Assembly: GCA_910574185.1 (NCBI GenBank)
Contig: CAJSZQ010000002.1
Coordinates: 1-64,000 of the forward strand
Length of the DNA: 64,000 bases
Direction: 5' to 3'
Origin: Lachnospiraceae bacterium
GTDB lineage: Bacteria; Bacillota; Clostridia; Lachnospirales; Lachnospiraceae
Below are positions 1 through 9,088 of the stretch, piece by piece. Under the pieces are notes generated by a model. That model was not told the DNA's origin, made no database searches, and saw nothing but the letters and a program-made list of their open reading frames with translations. The position numbers and the translations under genes were made by a program. Position 1 is the first letter of the stretch. Each line of letters starts with the position of its first letter.

Positions 1-309
1 CTTTGGAGCGTTGCAGGCAGGACATTTACAATCATCGGGGAGGTCGCAGTCTTTGCGTCGTGCAATGGGTCTGATTTTCATATTGTATTTGAACTCGAAG
101 AAAGGGATGAGGAGATGCCAGTCCCATTCATCCTGTCGAAAGCCGATGCGGGGAAGTTCATCTGTTTTGAACTTCTGATATTTAGGGGAATTGGAATCGT
201 CAAAAGCCCACTGTTTAAGAGGGATATATTTGCAGATAAAAAGCAGTAACCAACAAATTTGTCGGTACTGAAATTGAATGAAATCAAGTAAATAGCCAAT
301 AATATCCAT
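1..309 (-). CDS. Transposase-like protein, N-terminal part (cut by window edge)
   Basis: An open frame on the minus strand runs from an ATG at 309 to the window edge and gives 103 residues without a stop. A good ribosome site (GAAAGGAAAA) lies just upstream of the ATG. The visible part has a hydrophobic start, then DELPRIGFRQDEWDW and, at the cut end, a CKCPAC motif that looks like half of a zinc ribbon. This layout is seen in the N-terminal regions of DDE-type insertion-sequence transposases, but the catalytic core lies outside the window, so the family cannot be named. It could also be another zinc-ribbon protein. Confidence 0.5.
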   Translation of the reverse strand, partial: MDIIGYLLDFIQFQYRQICWLLLFICKYIPLKQWAFDDSNSPKYQKFKTDELPRIGFRQDEWDWHLLIPFFEFKYNMKIRPIARRKDCDLPDDCKCPACNAPK

Positions 310-434
310 AAGCAATGATTTTCCTTTCAATGTTTGTGGTTGGTAAGAGTATTAACAGAAAAAGGGAGGTCATTGCTTTTTTCTTTGAAAAAGTGATGAA
401 ATCCTTGAAATAATAAGGTTTATTAAAAGAAATA

Positions 435-457
435 AGGTAGTTGACTTGACACTACCT
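435..457. promoter_or_regulatory. Small perfect palindrome upstream of the gtrA-like gene
   Basis: AGGTAGT and ACTACCT form a perfect 7-bp inverted repeat with a 9-bp spacer, 23 bp before the start of the next gene. It may be an operator or an mRNA hairpin. The TTGACT inside it is too close to the start codon to act as its -35 box. Confidence 0.35.
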
Positions 458-479
458 AAATGAACAGGGAGAGATTAGA

Positions 480-881
480 TTGGATAAGAAGAAATCATTG
501 ATACAGCAGATTATTCGTTTTGGATTTGTTGGAGGCGGAGCCTTTGTAATTGATTATGGCATTATGATTTTTCTCACAGAGGCAGCAGGGATCAATTATC
601 TGATTTCCAGCGCATGTTCCTTTGTTATCTCGGTTATATTTAATTATATTCTGAGTGTAAAATGGGTTTTTAATGTGTCGGGGGAGAGAAGTCAGGCCCA
701 GGATATGACAGTTTTTATGGTTTTGAGCGTAATTGGTTTAGGTATTAACCAACTGATTATGTGGCTTACGGTGGACAAGCTTCATATTTTCTATATGCTT
801 GCCAAAATCGGGGCGACAGCAGTGGTTATGGTATACAATTTTACAACAAGAAAACTATTTTTAGAAAACAGGAGGGTGTAG
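480..881 (+). CDS. GtrA-like membrane protein
   Basis: A 133-residue protein with four hydrophobic segments and the pattern of the GtrA/DPMS family (RFGFVGGGAFVIDYGIM near the N terminus, basic residues at the C terminus). GtrA proteins are small membrane proteins tied to polyprenyl-phosphate sugar transfer and cell-surface glycan assembly; the exact substrate is unknown here. The start is a TTG at 480 with AGGGAGAG upstream; no better in-frame start exists. It ends 2 bp before the next lipoprotein gene, so the two are probably one transcript. Confidence 0.8.
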   Translation: MDKKKSLIQQIIRFGFVGGGAFVIDYGIMIFLTEAAGINYLISSACSFVISVIFNYILSVKWVFNVSGERSQAQDMTVFMVLSVIGLGINQLIMWLTVDKLHIFYMLAKIGATAVVMVYNFTTRKLFLENRRV

Positions 882-883
882 AG

Positions 884-1972
884 ATGAAGAAAAAAATCTA
901 CATAGCATTGACGCTGCTTCTTTTGCTGGCAATGTGCGCGGCTTGTTCGAAGAAAGAGGAAAAGAAAGAAGAGCCGGTAGTGAAAGAAGAGAAACAGGAG
1001 AAAGAACCAGAGCCAGAACCGGAAGAGGTGCTTCCGGCAAATCAGAATCTGCTTACTGGCGTGCCGGATCTCACAGAGGGGGCAATTGGAAAACGTCCGG
1101 TAGCAGTTATGGTTAATAATGTTATGGATGCTATGCCGCAGTATGGCGTGGAGAAGGCAGACATTATTTTTGAAATTCCGGTCGAGGGAGATCATACAAG
1201 ATTTATGGCTCTTTATGCGGATTATACAACGATTCCACAGGTGTGTGCAGTCCGAAGCTGCCGTTATTATTTCCCGGCGTTGGCATTGGGGTTTGATGCT
1301 TTTTATGTGAATTGGGGAATCGATGATTCCATAGCAGATTATCTGCAGGCATTGAATCTTGACCAATACGACGGAATTGCCGGTCAGGGTGGGTTTTTCG
1401 GACGTGATCAGGAGCGGCAGAATGCAGGTTACGCATTAGAGCATACGGGATATTTTGACGGTACAAAGTTTGCGGGCGTAGTGCAGGGCGATGGAAAACG
1501 TGTGGATTTGGCAGAGGATAAAAAGGGTCCTGCATTTTTGTTTAATAAATTAGAAGAGCAGGTAAAACCAAAAGGAACAGATTGTACTCGCGTAGATATT
1601 GATTTTGGTGCGCAGACAGCGGCGCTTGTGTATGATGAGGCAAGTAAGACTTACAAAAAAGAGAACTGCGGACAGGCTCAGATTGATGGAAAAACAGGAA
1701 ATCAGCTGGCGTTTACCAATGTGTTTGTACTGGAGACATCGATTTCTGTAAGGGATGAGATTGGACATAAAGAAATTGACTGGGATGGCGGTGAAAAATC
1801 TGTGGGATATTATATTTCTAACGGCGCTGCACAGAAGATTCATTGGTCGAAAGAGCCTAATAATGAGTGGTCAAGGTTGAAATTCTATGATGAGAGTGGA
1901 AATGAAATTAAGATTAACAGAGGTAAGAGCTATATTGCATTAAATTATCCAAATCAGACAAAGATGCAGTAA
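884..1972 (+). CDS. DUF3048 domain lipoprotein (YerB-like)
   Basis: A 362-residue secreted lipoprotein. The N terminus has a lysine-rich start, a hydrophobic stretch and a lipobox ending AMCAAC, followed by a very charged Lys/Glu/Pro linker to about residue 45. The rest matches the DUF3048 family (YerB of Bacillus): phrases such as GKRPVAVMVNN, ADIIFE and AVRSCRYYF are typical. The function is unknown; the family sits outside the membrane. I start it at the ATG at 884 because of the GGAGGG site 8 bp upstream and the signal peptide it yields; a longer upstream extension only reads the end of the GtrA gene in another frame. Confidence 0.85.
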   Translation: MKKKIYIALTLLLLLAMCAACSKKEEKKEEPVVKEEKQEKEPEPEPEEVLPANQNLLTGVPDLTEGAIGKRPVAVMVNNVMDAMPQYGVEKADIIFEIPVEGDHTRFMALYADYTTIPQVCAVRSCRYYFPALALGFDAFYVNWGIDDSIADYLQALNLDQYDGIAGQGGFFGRDQERQNAGYALEHTGYFDGTKFAGVVQGDGKRVDLAEDKKGPAFLFNKLEEQVKPKGTDCTRVDIDFGAQTAALVYDEASKTYKKENCGQAQIDGKTGNQLAFTNVFVLETSISVRDEIGHKEIDWDGGEKSVGYYISNGAAQKIHWSKEPNNEWSRLKFYDESGNEIKINRGKSYIALNYPNQTKMQ

Positions 1973-1986
1973 TACAGATAAGTAAT

Positions 1987-2030
1987 GGGGGCGGAACAAA
2001 AGAGAAATTGTTCTGCCCCCCTGTTTGTTA
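1987..2030 (+). terminator. Rho-independent terminator after the DUF3048 gene
   Basis: GGGGGCGGAACAA pairs with TTGTTCTGCCCCC (13 bp, one G-U) around an 8-nt loop, followed by the T-rich CTGTTTGTTATTGT. It lies 14 bp after the stop codon. Confidence 0.8.
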
Positions 2031-2061
2031 TTGTCACATTGTTGTTTTTGAAAATTCGTAG

Positions 2062-3354
2062 TTAATACTTTAGCGTGTTCAGAGTTTCAAAGAACCCCGG
2101 ATAAGATACATCCACGCACCGGCTCTCTTCGATAATGGTATTTCTGTCCGCGACAAGTCCGGCTATGGCAAATGCCATAGCGATTCGGTGGTCTTGATGG
2201 CTGTTGATGTGCGTGCCTTTCAGTACGCCGGCGCCCTGAATTATCATGCCGTCCCTGGTTGGCGTAATGTCGCCCCCCATGGCTTTCAGATTTTCTGTTA
2301 TGGTGTCTATGCGGTTGGTTTCTTTTACTTTTAATTCCGCAGCGTCTCTTATGATTGTGGTTCCTTCGGCAAATGCGGCCATAACGGCAATTATCGGTAT
2401 TTCATCAATCAATGTTGGAATGATACTCCCTTCTATGACTGCTGCTTTTAATGAAGAGTGCTTTACCAAAATATCTGCGGTGGGTTCTCCTCCGGCAGAG
2501 GTTTTGTTCAGATAAGTGATATCAGCGCCCATTTGTTCGCAGATTGTCAGGATACCTGCCCGGGTAGGGTTGATTCCGACATTTCTTATCAGAAGCTCTG
2601 ATTCGGGAACTAACAGCCCTGCTGCAATAAAATATGCGGCGGAAGAGATGTCTCCCGGAACAATGATTTTCTGTCCGTACAATTCTTCACAGGGTAAAAC
2701 AGAGGCGGTTGCCTGCCCGTCTTTTTCCCTTCTTGCTGAAACGCGTGCTCCGAAACAATTTAACATCAATTCTGTATGGTTGCGGGATAATACCGGTTCT
2801 GTGACGGAGGTTACGTCATCGGCATAGAGCCCGGCAAGAAGAACGGCGGATTTGACCTGCGCGGATGCTACGTTGGACTTATGATGGATACTATGTAGGT
2901 TTCCGGGTTCAATCTGAAGCGGGGCGCAGCCATTTCTGTTGATACTGCTTATGTGTGCGCCCATGGAATTTAGTGGTTCTATAATGCGTGCCATAGGTCT
3001 GGAATTTAAAGATTCATCCCCGGAAAGTATTGTAGAAAAGGATTGTCCGGCGAGAATACCGGAAATAAGCCGGGTGGTAGTGCCGCTGTTTCCGGTATTT
3101 AGTGTGTCGGCCGGCTTTTTTAGTCCATGGAGTCCCTTTCCGCGTATCAGAATCCGCGCTGGCGTATGGTTGATATCGATTCCTAAGTTCTTAAAACACT
3201 GTATGGTTGCCAGACAGTCGGCGCCCTGCAGGAAATTGGTGATTTCGGTGGTCCCTTTGGCGATGGAGCCTAACATAACAGCCCGGTGTGAGATGGATTT
3301 ATCTCCGGGGATAATAACTTCTCCGCGTAATTTTTGTGCAGCTGTGATTTCCAT
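2062..3354 (-). CDS. aroA: 3-phosphoshikimate 1-carboxyvinyltransferase (EPSP synthase)
   Basis: A 430-residue enzyme that joins shikimate-3-phosphate and phosphoenolpyruvate to give EPSP, the sixth step of the shikimate pathway. Visible family marks are the N-terminal PGDKSISHRAVML, NSGTTTRL, the SSAAYF segment in the middle and LKVKETNRI near the C terminus (usually KESDR). The length is normal. The ATG at 3354 is preceded by GAAAGAGGTATTCACT, a good ribosome site; upstream in-frame codons read an unlikely Arg-rich extension. It lies 242 bp downstream of tyrA on the same strand, so both serve aromatic amino-acid synthesis. Confidence 0.95.
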   Translation of the reverse strand: MEITAAQKLRGEVIIPGDKSISHRAVMLGSIAKGTTEITNFLQGADCLATIQCFKNLGIDINHTPARILIRGKGLHGLKKPADTLNTGNSGTTTRLISGILAGQSFSTILSGDESLNSRPMARIIEPLNSMGAHISSINRNGCAPLQIEPGNLHSIHHKSNVASAQVKSAVLLAGLYADDVTSVTEPVLSRNHTELMLNCFGARVSARREKDGQATASVLPCEELYGQKIIVPGDISSAAYFIAAGLLVPESELLIRNVGINPTRAGILTICEQMGADITYLNKTSAGGEPTADILVKHSSLKAAVIEGSIIPTLIDEIPIIAVMAAFAEGTTIIRDAAELKVKETNRIDTITENLKAMGGDITPTRDGMIIQGAGVLKGTHINSHQDHRIAMAFAIAGLVADRNTIIEESRCVDVSYPGFFETLNTLKY

Positions 3355-3596
3355 AGTGAATACCTCTTTCTTTCCTGAATATTTTTGAAATATCCTCCGG
3401 TTTTTATTCCCGCGGCCAACGGGCCAGGCGAGCTTGCCTGCATGCACATTTAGCGTCTGCCGCGAGGGTTCAATACTTCGTTGCAAGCTGTATGCTCCAT
3501 TGCAGCGGGGGATTTCTTTGGCTGATTTCCGAAAATGCTTAGGCGAATAAATAACCCGTTATTATAAGCCGGTGAAATGCTTTAAAGGACATAATG

Positions 3597-4694
3597 TTAT
3601 CGCTCATAGATGACATATCGGTGTCGCTTTAGCAAAATTACAGCTTTATCGAGGGAAGTTTCGTCATAAAATTCAATTCTTAAAACACCTTCTTCAAATT
3701 CTCTGTTGTGAACAATCCCAACATTTTTGATGTTAACCGCATTGGATGCCAGAATGGTTGCAATAGTAGCAATTGCACCGGATTCATCGGGAATATCACA
3801 ATAGATGCAGAAAAATTTCTGGATGAGTCCGGCGGAACTTTCTGGCATAGAATTGCGGTAATTTCTTGAATGGTCGAACATGTCGTAAATATTTTTTGTC
3901 AGTTCCCGGTCAATCAGTTCTTTGGCCTGTATCAGCGTCTGAATATAATTATCCAGGATATGGGAAATATTCTCTTTATTCTGGATGCAGATATGTTCCC
4001 ACATGGTAGGAGAGGAAGACGCAATCCGCGTAATATCTTTGAATCCGCCCGCTGCCAGATGCTTCATCAGCTCATCTGAAGTATCGGTATCCCGCACAAA
4101 ATTTACCAAAGAGGCGGCAACGATATGAGGGAGGTGGCTGATGGTTCCAGTTATCTGATCGTGCAGATGGTAATCCAGAACCAGAGGGATGGCGTGTAGA
4201 GATTCCACGAAGGCAGTATAAGAATCAATCTTGACCTTTGGCGTTTTCTCGGAGGGTGTCAGGATAAAATAAGCATTTTCAATCAGCAAGGGTCGGGAGT
4301 TTGCAAAGCCGCTTTTCTCAGAGCCTGCCATTGGATGTCCGCCGATAAAGTATTCTTCAAGTCCCAGTCTTGTCACTTCTTTATGGATGGGAGTTTTGAC
4401 ACTTCCTACATCGGTCAGAATTAAATTTCTGTGAAGGTAAGGAAGAAGCTGGTCAAGGTAAGATGTATTAAAACCTGCAGGCGCGCACAGGAAAATATAG
4501 TCGCAGCGCATGAAATTATCGTCAATGGATGTACAGGCGACGTGAATGACAGATTCCCTGGTTGCAGCGGCAAGCGTTTCTTTATTGTAATCGAAAGCAA
4601 CAATCTCATAATCGGGATAATAAAAACGGATTGCCTTTGCGATAGAACCGCCGATAAGTCCGAGTCCGATAAAGCCGATTTTTTTTGAGTTCAT
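3597..4694 (-). CDS. tyrA: Prephenate dehydrogenase with ACT domain
   Basis: A 365-residue enzyme that oxidises prephenate to 4-hydroxyphenylpyruvate for tyrosine synthesis. The NAD-binding motif GFIGLGLIGGSIAKA is at residues 6-20; the middle has the typical GGHPMAGSEKSG segment. The last 70 residues (YCDIPDESGAIATIATIL onward) form an ACT domain, which in this family binds tyrosine for feedback control. The start at 4694 follows GAAAGGAATT; longer starts read an improbable leader. It is upstream of aroA on the same strand and is likely co-transcribed with it. Confidence 0.93.
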   Translation of the reverse strand: MNSKKIGFIGLGLIGGSIAKAIRFYYPDYEIVAFDYNKETLAAATRESVIHVACTSIDDNFMRCDYIFLCAPAGFNTSYLDQLLPYLHRNLILTDVGSVKTPIHKEVTRLGLEEYFIGGHPMAGSEKSGFANSRPLLIENAYFILTPSEKTPKVKIDSYTAFVESLHAIPLVLDYHLHDQITGTISHLPHIVAASLVNFVRDTDTSDELMKHLAAGGFKDITRIASSSPTMWEHICIQNKENISHILDNYIQTLIQAKELIDRELTKNIYDMFDHSRNYRNSMPESSAGLIQKFFCIYCDIPDESGAIATIATILASNAVNIKNVGIVHNREFEEGVLRIEFYDETSLDKAVILLKRHRYVIYER

Positions 4695-4915
4695 AGTTGT
4701 AATTCCTTTCGTATGTAAATTTTGTATCTGTATCAATTTCATAAAATATTCTAAGGGATAAAATATATTCTGTCAATAATATAACGCTTTAAAGTGAAAA
4801 AGTGCCGGCTGCCATTCAGATATTAGCCAGTAATCAGCGAATTGAATGGGAAGTATATATTCAGGCAGACAATTCAGAAGCGCTTTTCTGGCTTTGTTAA
4901 AAATTGATAAAAGAG

Positions 4916-4944
4916 TTGTAACATGGAAGAAAATTTAGTACAAT
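4916..4944 (+). promoter_or_regulatory. Sigma-A type promoter of the EF-G-like gene
   Basis: TTGTAA at 4916-4921 and TACAAT at 4939-4944 are separated by 17 bp. They lie 37 bp before the start codon, with AAGGAGG in between. Confidence 0.7.
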
Positions 4945-4980
4945 ATATCCATGAGAACTTATATTAAGGAGGCAGTGAAT

Positions 4981-7056
4981 ATGAAGGTATACAGAACAGA
5001 CGAGATCAGAAACGTAGTTCTGCTGGGACATGGAGGATGTGGAAAGACAAGTCTTGTTGAGGCTATGGCTTATGTATCAGGCGCATCGAATCGTATGGGT
5101 AAGGTGTCCGACGGCAATACGATAAGCGATTTTGATAAAGAGGAACAGAAACGCGGATTTTCAATTGGTACAACCCTGATTCCGATTGAGTGGGAGAAAG
5201 CGAAGATTAATGTGCTGGATACTCCCGGATATTTTGATTTTGTCGGTGAAGCTGAGGAGGCGGCCAGCGCAGCGGATGCGGCAATTATTGTAGTATCAGG
5301 AAAAGCAGGCGTGGAAGTAGGTACAGAGAAGGCGTGGGAACTGTGTGATAAGTACAATCTGCCTCGTATGATATATGTAACTGAGATGGATGTGGACGAT
5401 GCCAGCTTCCGTCAGATTGTTGAGGATTTGACTGAGAGATATGGCAAAATGATTGCGCCGCATTTTTCACCGATTCGTGAGAATGAGAAGCTTGTAGGTT
5501 ATGTGAATATTATTAAAAATGCGGGAAGGAAATATACCGGTATCGGTACAAGGGAAGAGTGTGAGATTCCGGATTACTGCATGGAATATGTAGAGAATTA
5601 TCGTGAGAAGTTATTAGAATCTGTTGCAGAGACCAGCGATGAGTTTATGGACAGATATTTTGAAGGGGACGAGTTTTCTGTGGAAGAGATTCGTGCTGCA
5701 ATGCGTACGGAGGTTATGAGCGGCAGCATCGTTCCGGTTGCTATGGGGTCCAATATTCAGGCACAGGGCGTGGCTAATCTCTTATCTGACATTGTCCGGT
5801 TCTTTCCAAGCCCGGATTGCAGGGAATGTATTGGAATCAATCGCACGACGAATGAGATGTTTGAGGCGAATTATAACTTTGCCGCTGCAAAGACTGCATA
5901 TGTATTCAAGACGATGGTTGATCCGTTTATTGGTAAGTATTCCTTTGTTAAGGTATGCTCTGGCGTATTGAAAGGCGACGACGTAATGTACAATGCAGGC
6001 GCGGAGACGGAAGAGAAGCTTGGAAAGATTTATACCATGTGCGGTAACAAACCTGTAGAAGTCAGCGAGATGTTTGCCGGAGATATCGGCGCTATTGCGA
6101 AGCTTACCAGCACAAAGACCGGAGATACTCTGTCTACCAAGGCGAATCAGGTTTTGTTTGGAAAGACTGAATACTCTAAGCCATATACATATATGAAGTA
6201 TTCCTGCAAGAATAAAGGAGATGAGGATAAAGTGTCTCAGGCTTTGCAGAGGATGATGGCTGAGGATGTTACCATTAAGGTAGTGAATGACAGCGAGAAT
6301 CGTCAGACATTGCTTTATGGCATGGGAGATCAGCATCTTGAGATTATTGCAAGTAAGCTTGCGGCAAGGTATAAATGTGAAATTATGCTGGAGACTCCGA
6401 AGGTTGCTTTCCGCGAGACGTTAAAGAAAAATTCAGATGTAGATACCAAGTATAAGAAACAGTCCGGCGGTCATGGTCAGTATGGTCATGTTAAGATGAA
6501 GTTTGAGCCGTCAGGAGATTTGGAAACGCCATTTGTATTTGAAGAGGTGGTAGTTGGAGGCGCGGTTCCAAAGAATTACTTCCCGGCTGTAGAAAAGGGA
6601 CTTCAGGAATCTGTACTCAAGGGACCTCTGGCCGGATATCCGGTAGTTGGCGTAAAGGCGATTTTGTATGATGGTTCTTATCATCCGGTAGATTCTTCTG
6701 AGATGGCGTTTAAGACGGCTACAATTCAGGCGTTTAAGAAAGGCTTCATGGAAGCGGGACCGGTGCTCCTAGAGCCAATCGCATCTGTGAAAGTTACCGT
6801 TCCCGATGATTATACCGGTGATGTGATGGGAGATTTAAACAAACGTCGCGGCCGCGTGCTTGGCATGAATCCGGCGGGAGGCGGACGCACTGTGATTGAG
6901 GCGGACGTGCCGATGACAGGAATGTTCGGATACTGTACGGTTCTTCGTTCTATGACAGGCGGCAGAGGCAATTATGAATACGAATTTGCCCGCTATGAGC
7001 AGGCTCCGTCTGATGTACAGGAAGCAGAGATTGCGAAGCGTGCGGCGGAGGATTAA
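4981..7056 (+). CDS. Elongation factor G-like translational GTPase (FusA2-type paralogue)
   Basis: A 691-residue protein with all EF-G domains in order: the G domain with P-loop GHGGCGKTS near residue 16 and DTPGYFDF as G3, the domain IV motif GGHGQYGHV, and a C-terminal domain V that ends RYEQAPSDVQ. It should bind GTP and act on the ribosome, but it diverges from housekeeping EF-G: the G4 motif that reads NKMD in EF-G reads TEMD here, and switch I reads RGFSI rather than RGITI. It is therefore a paralogue of unknown duty rather than main fusA. The ATG at 4981 has AAGGAGG 10 bp upstream; the ATG at 4951 has none. Confidence 0.88.
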   Translation: MKVYRTDEIRNVVLLGHGGCGKTSLVEAMAYVSGASNRMGKVSDGNTISDFDKEEQKRGFSIGTTLIPIEWEKAKINVLDTPGYFDFVGEAEEAASAADAAIIVVSGKAGVEVGTEKAWELCDKYNLPRMIYVTEMDVDDASFRQIVEDLTERYGKMIAPHFSPIRENEKLVGYVNIIKNAGRKYTGIGTREECEIPDYCMEYVENYREKLLESVAETSDEFMDRYFEGDEFSVEEIRAAMRTEVMSGSIVPVAMGSNIQAQGVANLLSDIVRFFPSPDCRECIGINRTTNEMFEANYNFAAAKTAYVFKTMVDPFIGKYSFVKVCSGVLKGDDVMYNAGAETEEKLGKIYTMCGNKPVEVSEMFAGDIGAIAKLTSTKTGDTLSTKANQVLFGKTEYSKPYTYMKYSCKNKGDEDKVSQALQRMMAEDVTIKVVNDSENRQTLLYGMGDQHLEIIASKLAARYKCEIMLETPKVAFRETLKKNSDVDTKYKKQSGGHGQYGHVKMKFEPSGDLETPFVFEEVVVGGAVPKNYFPAVEKGLQESVLKGPLAGYPVVGVKAILYDGSYHPVDSSEMAFKTATIQAFKKGFMEAGPVLLEPIASVKVTVPDDYTGDVMGDLNKRRGRVLGMNPAGGGRTVIEADVPMTGMFGYCTVLRSMTGGRGNYEYEFARYEQAPSDVQEAEIAKRAAED

Positions 7057-7076
7057 GTAAGAATGTTATAATGACA

Positions 7077-7209
7077 AGGTATCCCTTATAGTCATACGGC
7101 CATTTCATAAGGTATACCTTCCAGGTATCCCATTATGGCCATACGGCAGCTTCATAGGGTATACCTTCCAGGTATCCCATTATGGCCATACGGCCATTTC
7201 ATAAGGTAA
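7077..7209. repeat. Three tandem 46-47 bp palindromic repeats
   Basis: Three copies begin at 7077, 7123 and 7170, each starting AGGTATCCC. Each copy is itself an imperfect palindrome: GGTATCCCTTAT pairs with ATAAGGTATACC, with an inner ATGGCCATACGGCCAT-like core. They lie 20 bp after the stop of the EF-G-like gene, before a terminator, so they would form three consecutive hairpins in its mRNA. Confidence 0.85.
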
Positions 7210-7223
7210 TAAATGAGATTTTG

Positions 7224-7256
7224 CAGGATGTGCTTTCTGGCGCATCCTGTTATTGT
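7224..7256 (+). terminator. Terminator of the EF-G-like gene
   Basis: CAGGATGTGC pairs with GCGCATCCTG (one G-U) and is followed by TTATTGTTT. It ends transcripts that have passed the three repeat hairpins. Confidence 0.65.
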
Positions 7257-7395
7257 TTACGCAGTGTTTGCAAGCCGGAGAAAGTTCTGAGTGAACTGTT
7301 TTTATTATACATGCCTTGAAGTCAGAGGATAAAAATGTTATAATGCTATGATATTAAGCAGCAAGGTGTAGTGCTCTATGAAAGGACAAATTAAA

Positions 7396-8991
7396 ATGAA
7401 AACAACTAAAAAGGTTACAATTGCACTGGTACTGGCTATTCTTGCAGGACTCTATTACTATGTGTCTCTGCCTGCCATTAATATCCATTCCTCGGATACT
7501 TGGTTTTTTATTCTGGGCTTTGTTGTGGTAATTCTGGCTTGGTATATTATCCGCAAGAGGATGAATATTCAGGAGATTAAGGACTCCAAAGTGGCAAAAT
7601 GGTTGCTCCGTCTTCTCCTTTTAATCGGCGCAGTCTATGTGATTGGGTCGATTCTTTCTTCTCCGATTGTGAACGCGAAAAAATACCAGAAGCTGATGAA
7701 GGTGAAAGAAGGGAATTTTACAGACGATGTAGAGCAGATTTCCTTTGATAAGGTACCGCTTCTTGACAAGGATACTGCGGAGATTTTGGGCGACAGGAAG
7801 ATGGGAAGTATGGTAGAGATGGTTTCCCAGTTCGAGGCTGACGATATTTACAGCCAGATTAATTATAAGGAACGCCCGGTGCGGGTGACGCCTTTGAAGT
7901 ATGCGAGTTTTATCAAATGGGTGACTAATCAGTCGGAAGGTATTCCTGCATACATCCGAATTGATATGGCAAGTCAGAATACAGAACTTGTCAAGCTGGA
8001 AGAAGGAATTAAATATTCGGCCAGCGAGTATTTGAACCGGAATATTTACCGGCACCTGAGATTTAAGTACCCTACCTATATTTTCGGAACGCTGAGCTTT
8101 GAGATTGACGATGACGGCGTGCCATATTGGATTGCGCCGGTGAAGAAGTTTAATATCGGCTTGTTTGGTGGTGAAACAGTTGGCAAAGTAGTGCTCTGTA
8201 ATGCGGTAACGGGAGAGTGTACCTCTTATGAGATTGACAAGGCGCCTCAATGGATTGACCGGGCTTATTCCGCAGATTTACTTGTAGATTTGTTTGACTA
8301 TTATGGAACCTTAAAACATGGTTTCCTGAATAGCGTACTGGGACAGAGGGATTGCCTTAGAACGACGTCGGGATATAACTATTTAGCTCTGGACGACGAT
8401 GTATGGATGTATACAGGAGTTACTTCGGTAAATGGAGACCAGTCCAATGTAGGATTCATGCTGTCCAACCAACGGACCATGGAAACGAAATATTACGAAG
8501 TGGAGGGGGCGACGGAAGCTGCGGCGATGGAATCCGCTCAGGGCCAGGTGCAGAATCTTCACTATACGGCAACCTTTCCTCTGCTTTTGAATCTTCAGGA
8601 CGAGCCAACTTATTTTATTGCACTGAAGGACGACGCGGGGCTGGTGAAAAAATATGCGTTGGTAAATGTCCAGAAATATCAGATTGTTGCAATCGGAGAT
8701 ACAGTCAGTGAATGCGAAGAAAGTTATCTAAAACTTTTGTATACAAATGGCATCAAAGAAACGGCGGAAGATACCAGAGAGATATTGTCTGTGACAGGCA
8801 GGATTGAGAAGATTGCGCAGAGTGTCATTGACGGGAATTCCCATTACTATCTGATGGTGGAAGGGTCGAATGACATCTTTGATGTACCGGTGGCAGAGTA
8901 TATTGATGTTATCCGCTATGATGTTGGACAGGAAATTACGATTGAGTATAAAGAAGGGGAAGAGACGAATACAGTATTATCTGTTAAATGA
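7396..8991 (+). CDS. Membrane protein of unknown function
   Basis: A 531-residue protein not assigned to a named family. It has three hydrophobic segments near the N terminus (about residues 8-26, 35-53 and 67-86), then a long soluble part that is probably outside the membrane. The soluble part contains two internally similar stretches built round YWIAPVKKFNIGLFGGETVGKVVLCNAVTGECTSY-like beta strands (shortened here to the idea of a repeated strand pattern) and ends with an OB-like tail. The ATG at 7396 is chosen because AAAGGA lies 9 bp upstream; the ATG at 7378 overlaps that site. A TATAATGC-like box lies at about 7337. Confidence 0.7.
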   Translation: MKTTKKVTIALVLAILAGLYYYVSLPAINIHSSDTWFFILGFVVVILAWYIIRKRMNIQEIKDSKVAKWLLRLLLLIGAVYVIGSILSSPIVNAKKYQKLMKVKEGNFTDDVEQISFDKVPLLDKDTAEILGDRKMGSMVEMVSQFEADDIYSQINYKERPVRVTPLKYASFIKWVTNQSEGIPAYIRIDMASQNTELVKLEEGIKYSASEYLNRNIYRHLRFKYPTYIFGTLSFEIDDDGVPYWIAPVKKFNIGLFGGETVGKVVLCNAVTGECTSYEIDKAPQWIDRAYSADLLVDLFDYYGTLKHGFLNSVLGQRDCLRTTSGYNYLALDDDVWMYTGVTSVNGDQSNVGFMLSNQRTMETKYYEVEGATEAAAMESAQGQVQNLHYTATFPLLLNLQDEPTYFIALKDDAGLVKKYALVNVQKYQIVAIGDTVSECEESYLKLLYTNGIKETAEDTREILSVTGRIEKIAQSVIDGNSHYYLMVEGSNDIFDVPVAEYIDVIRYDVGQEITIEYKEGEETNTVLSVK

Positions 8992-9088
8992 TAAATATAT
9001 CAAAGATTGTAAATGTATGATACAGAAAATAGAACAGTTCGGCCGTAAGGCTGGACTGTTCCATTGTTGGGGATGAGAGGAAAGATAC

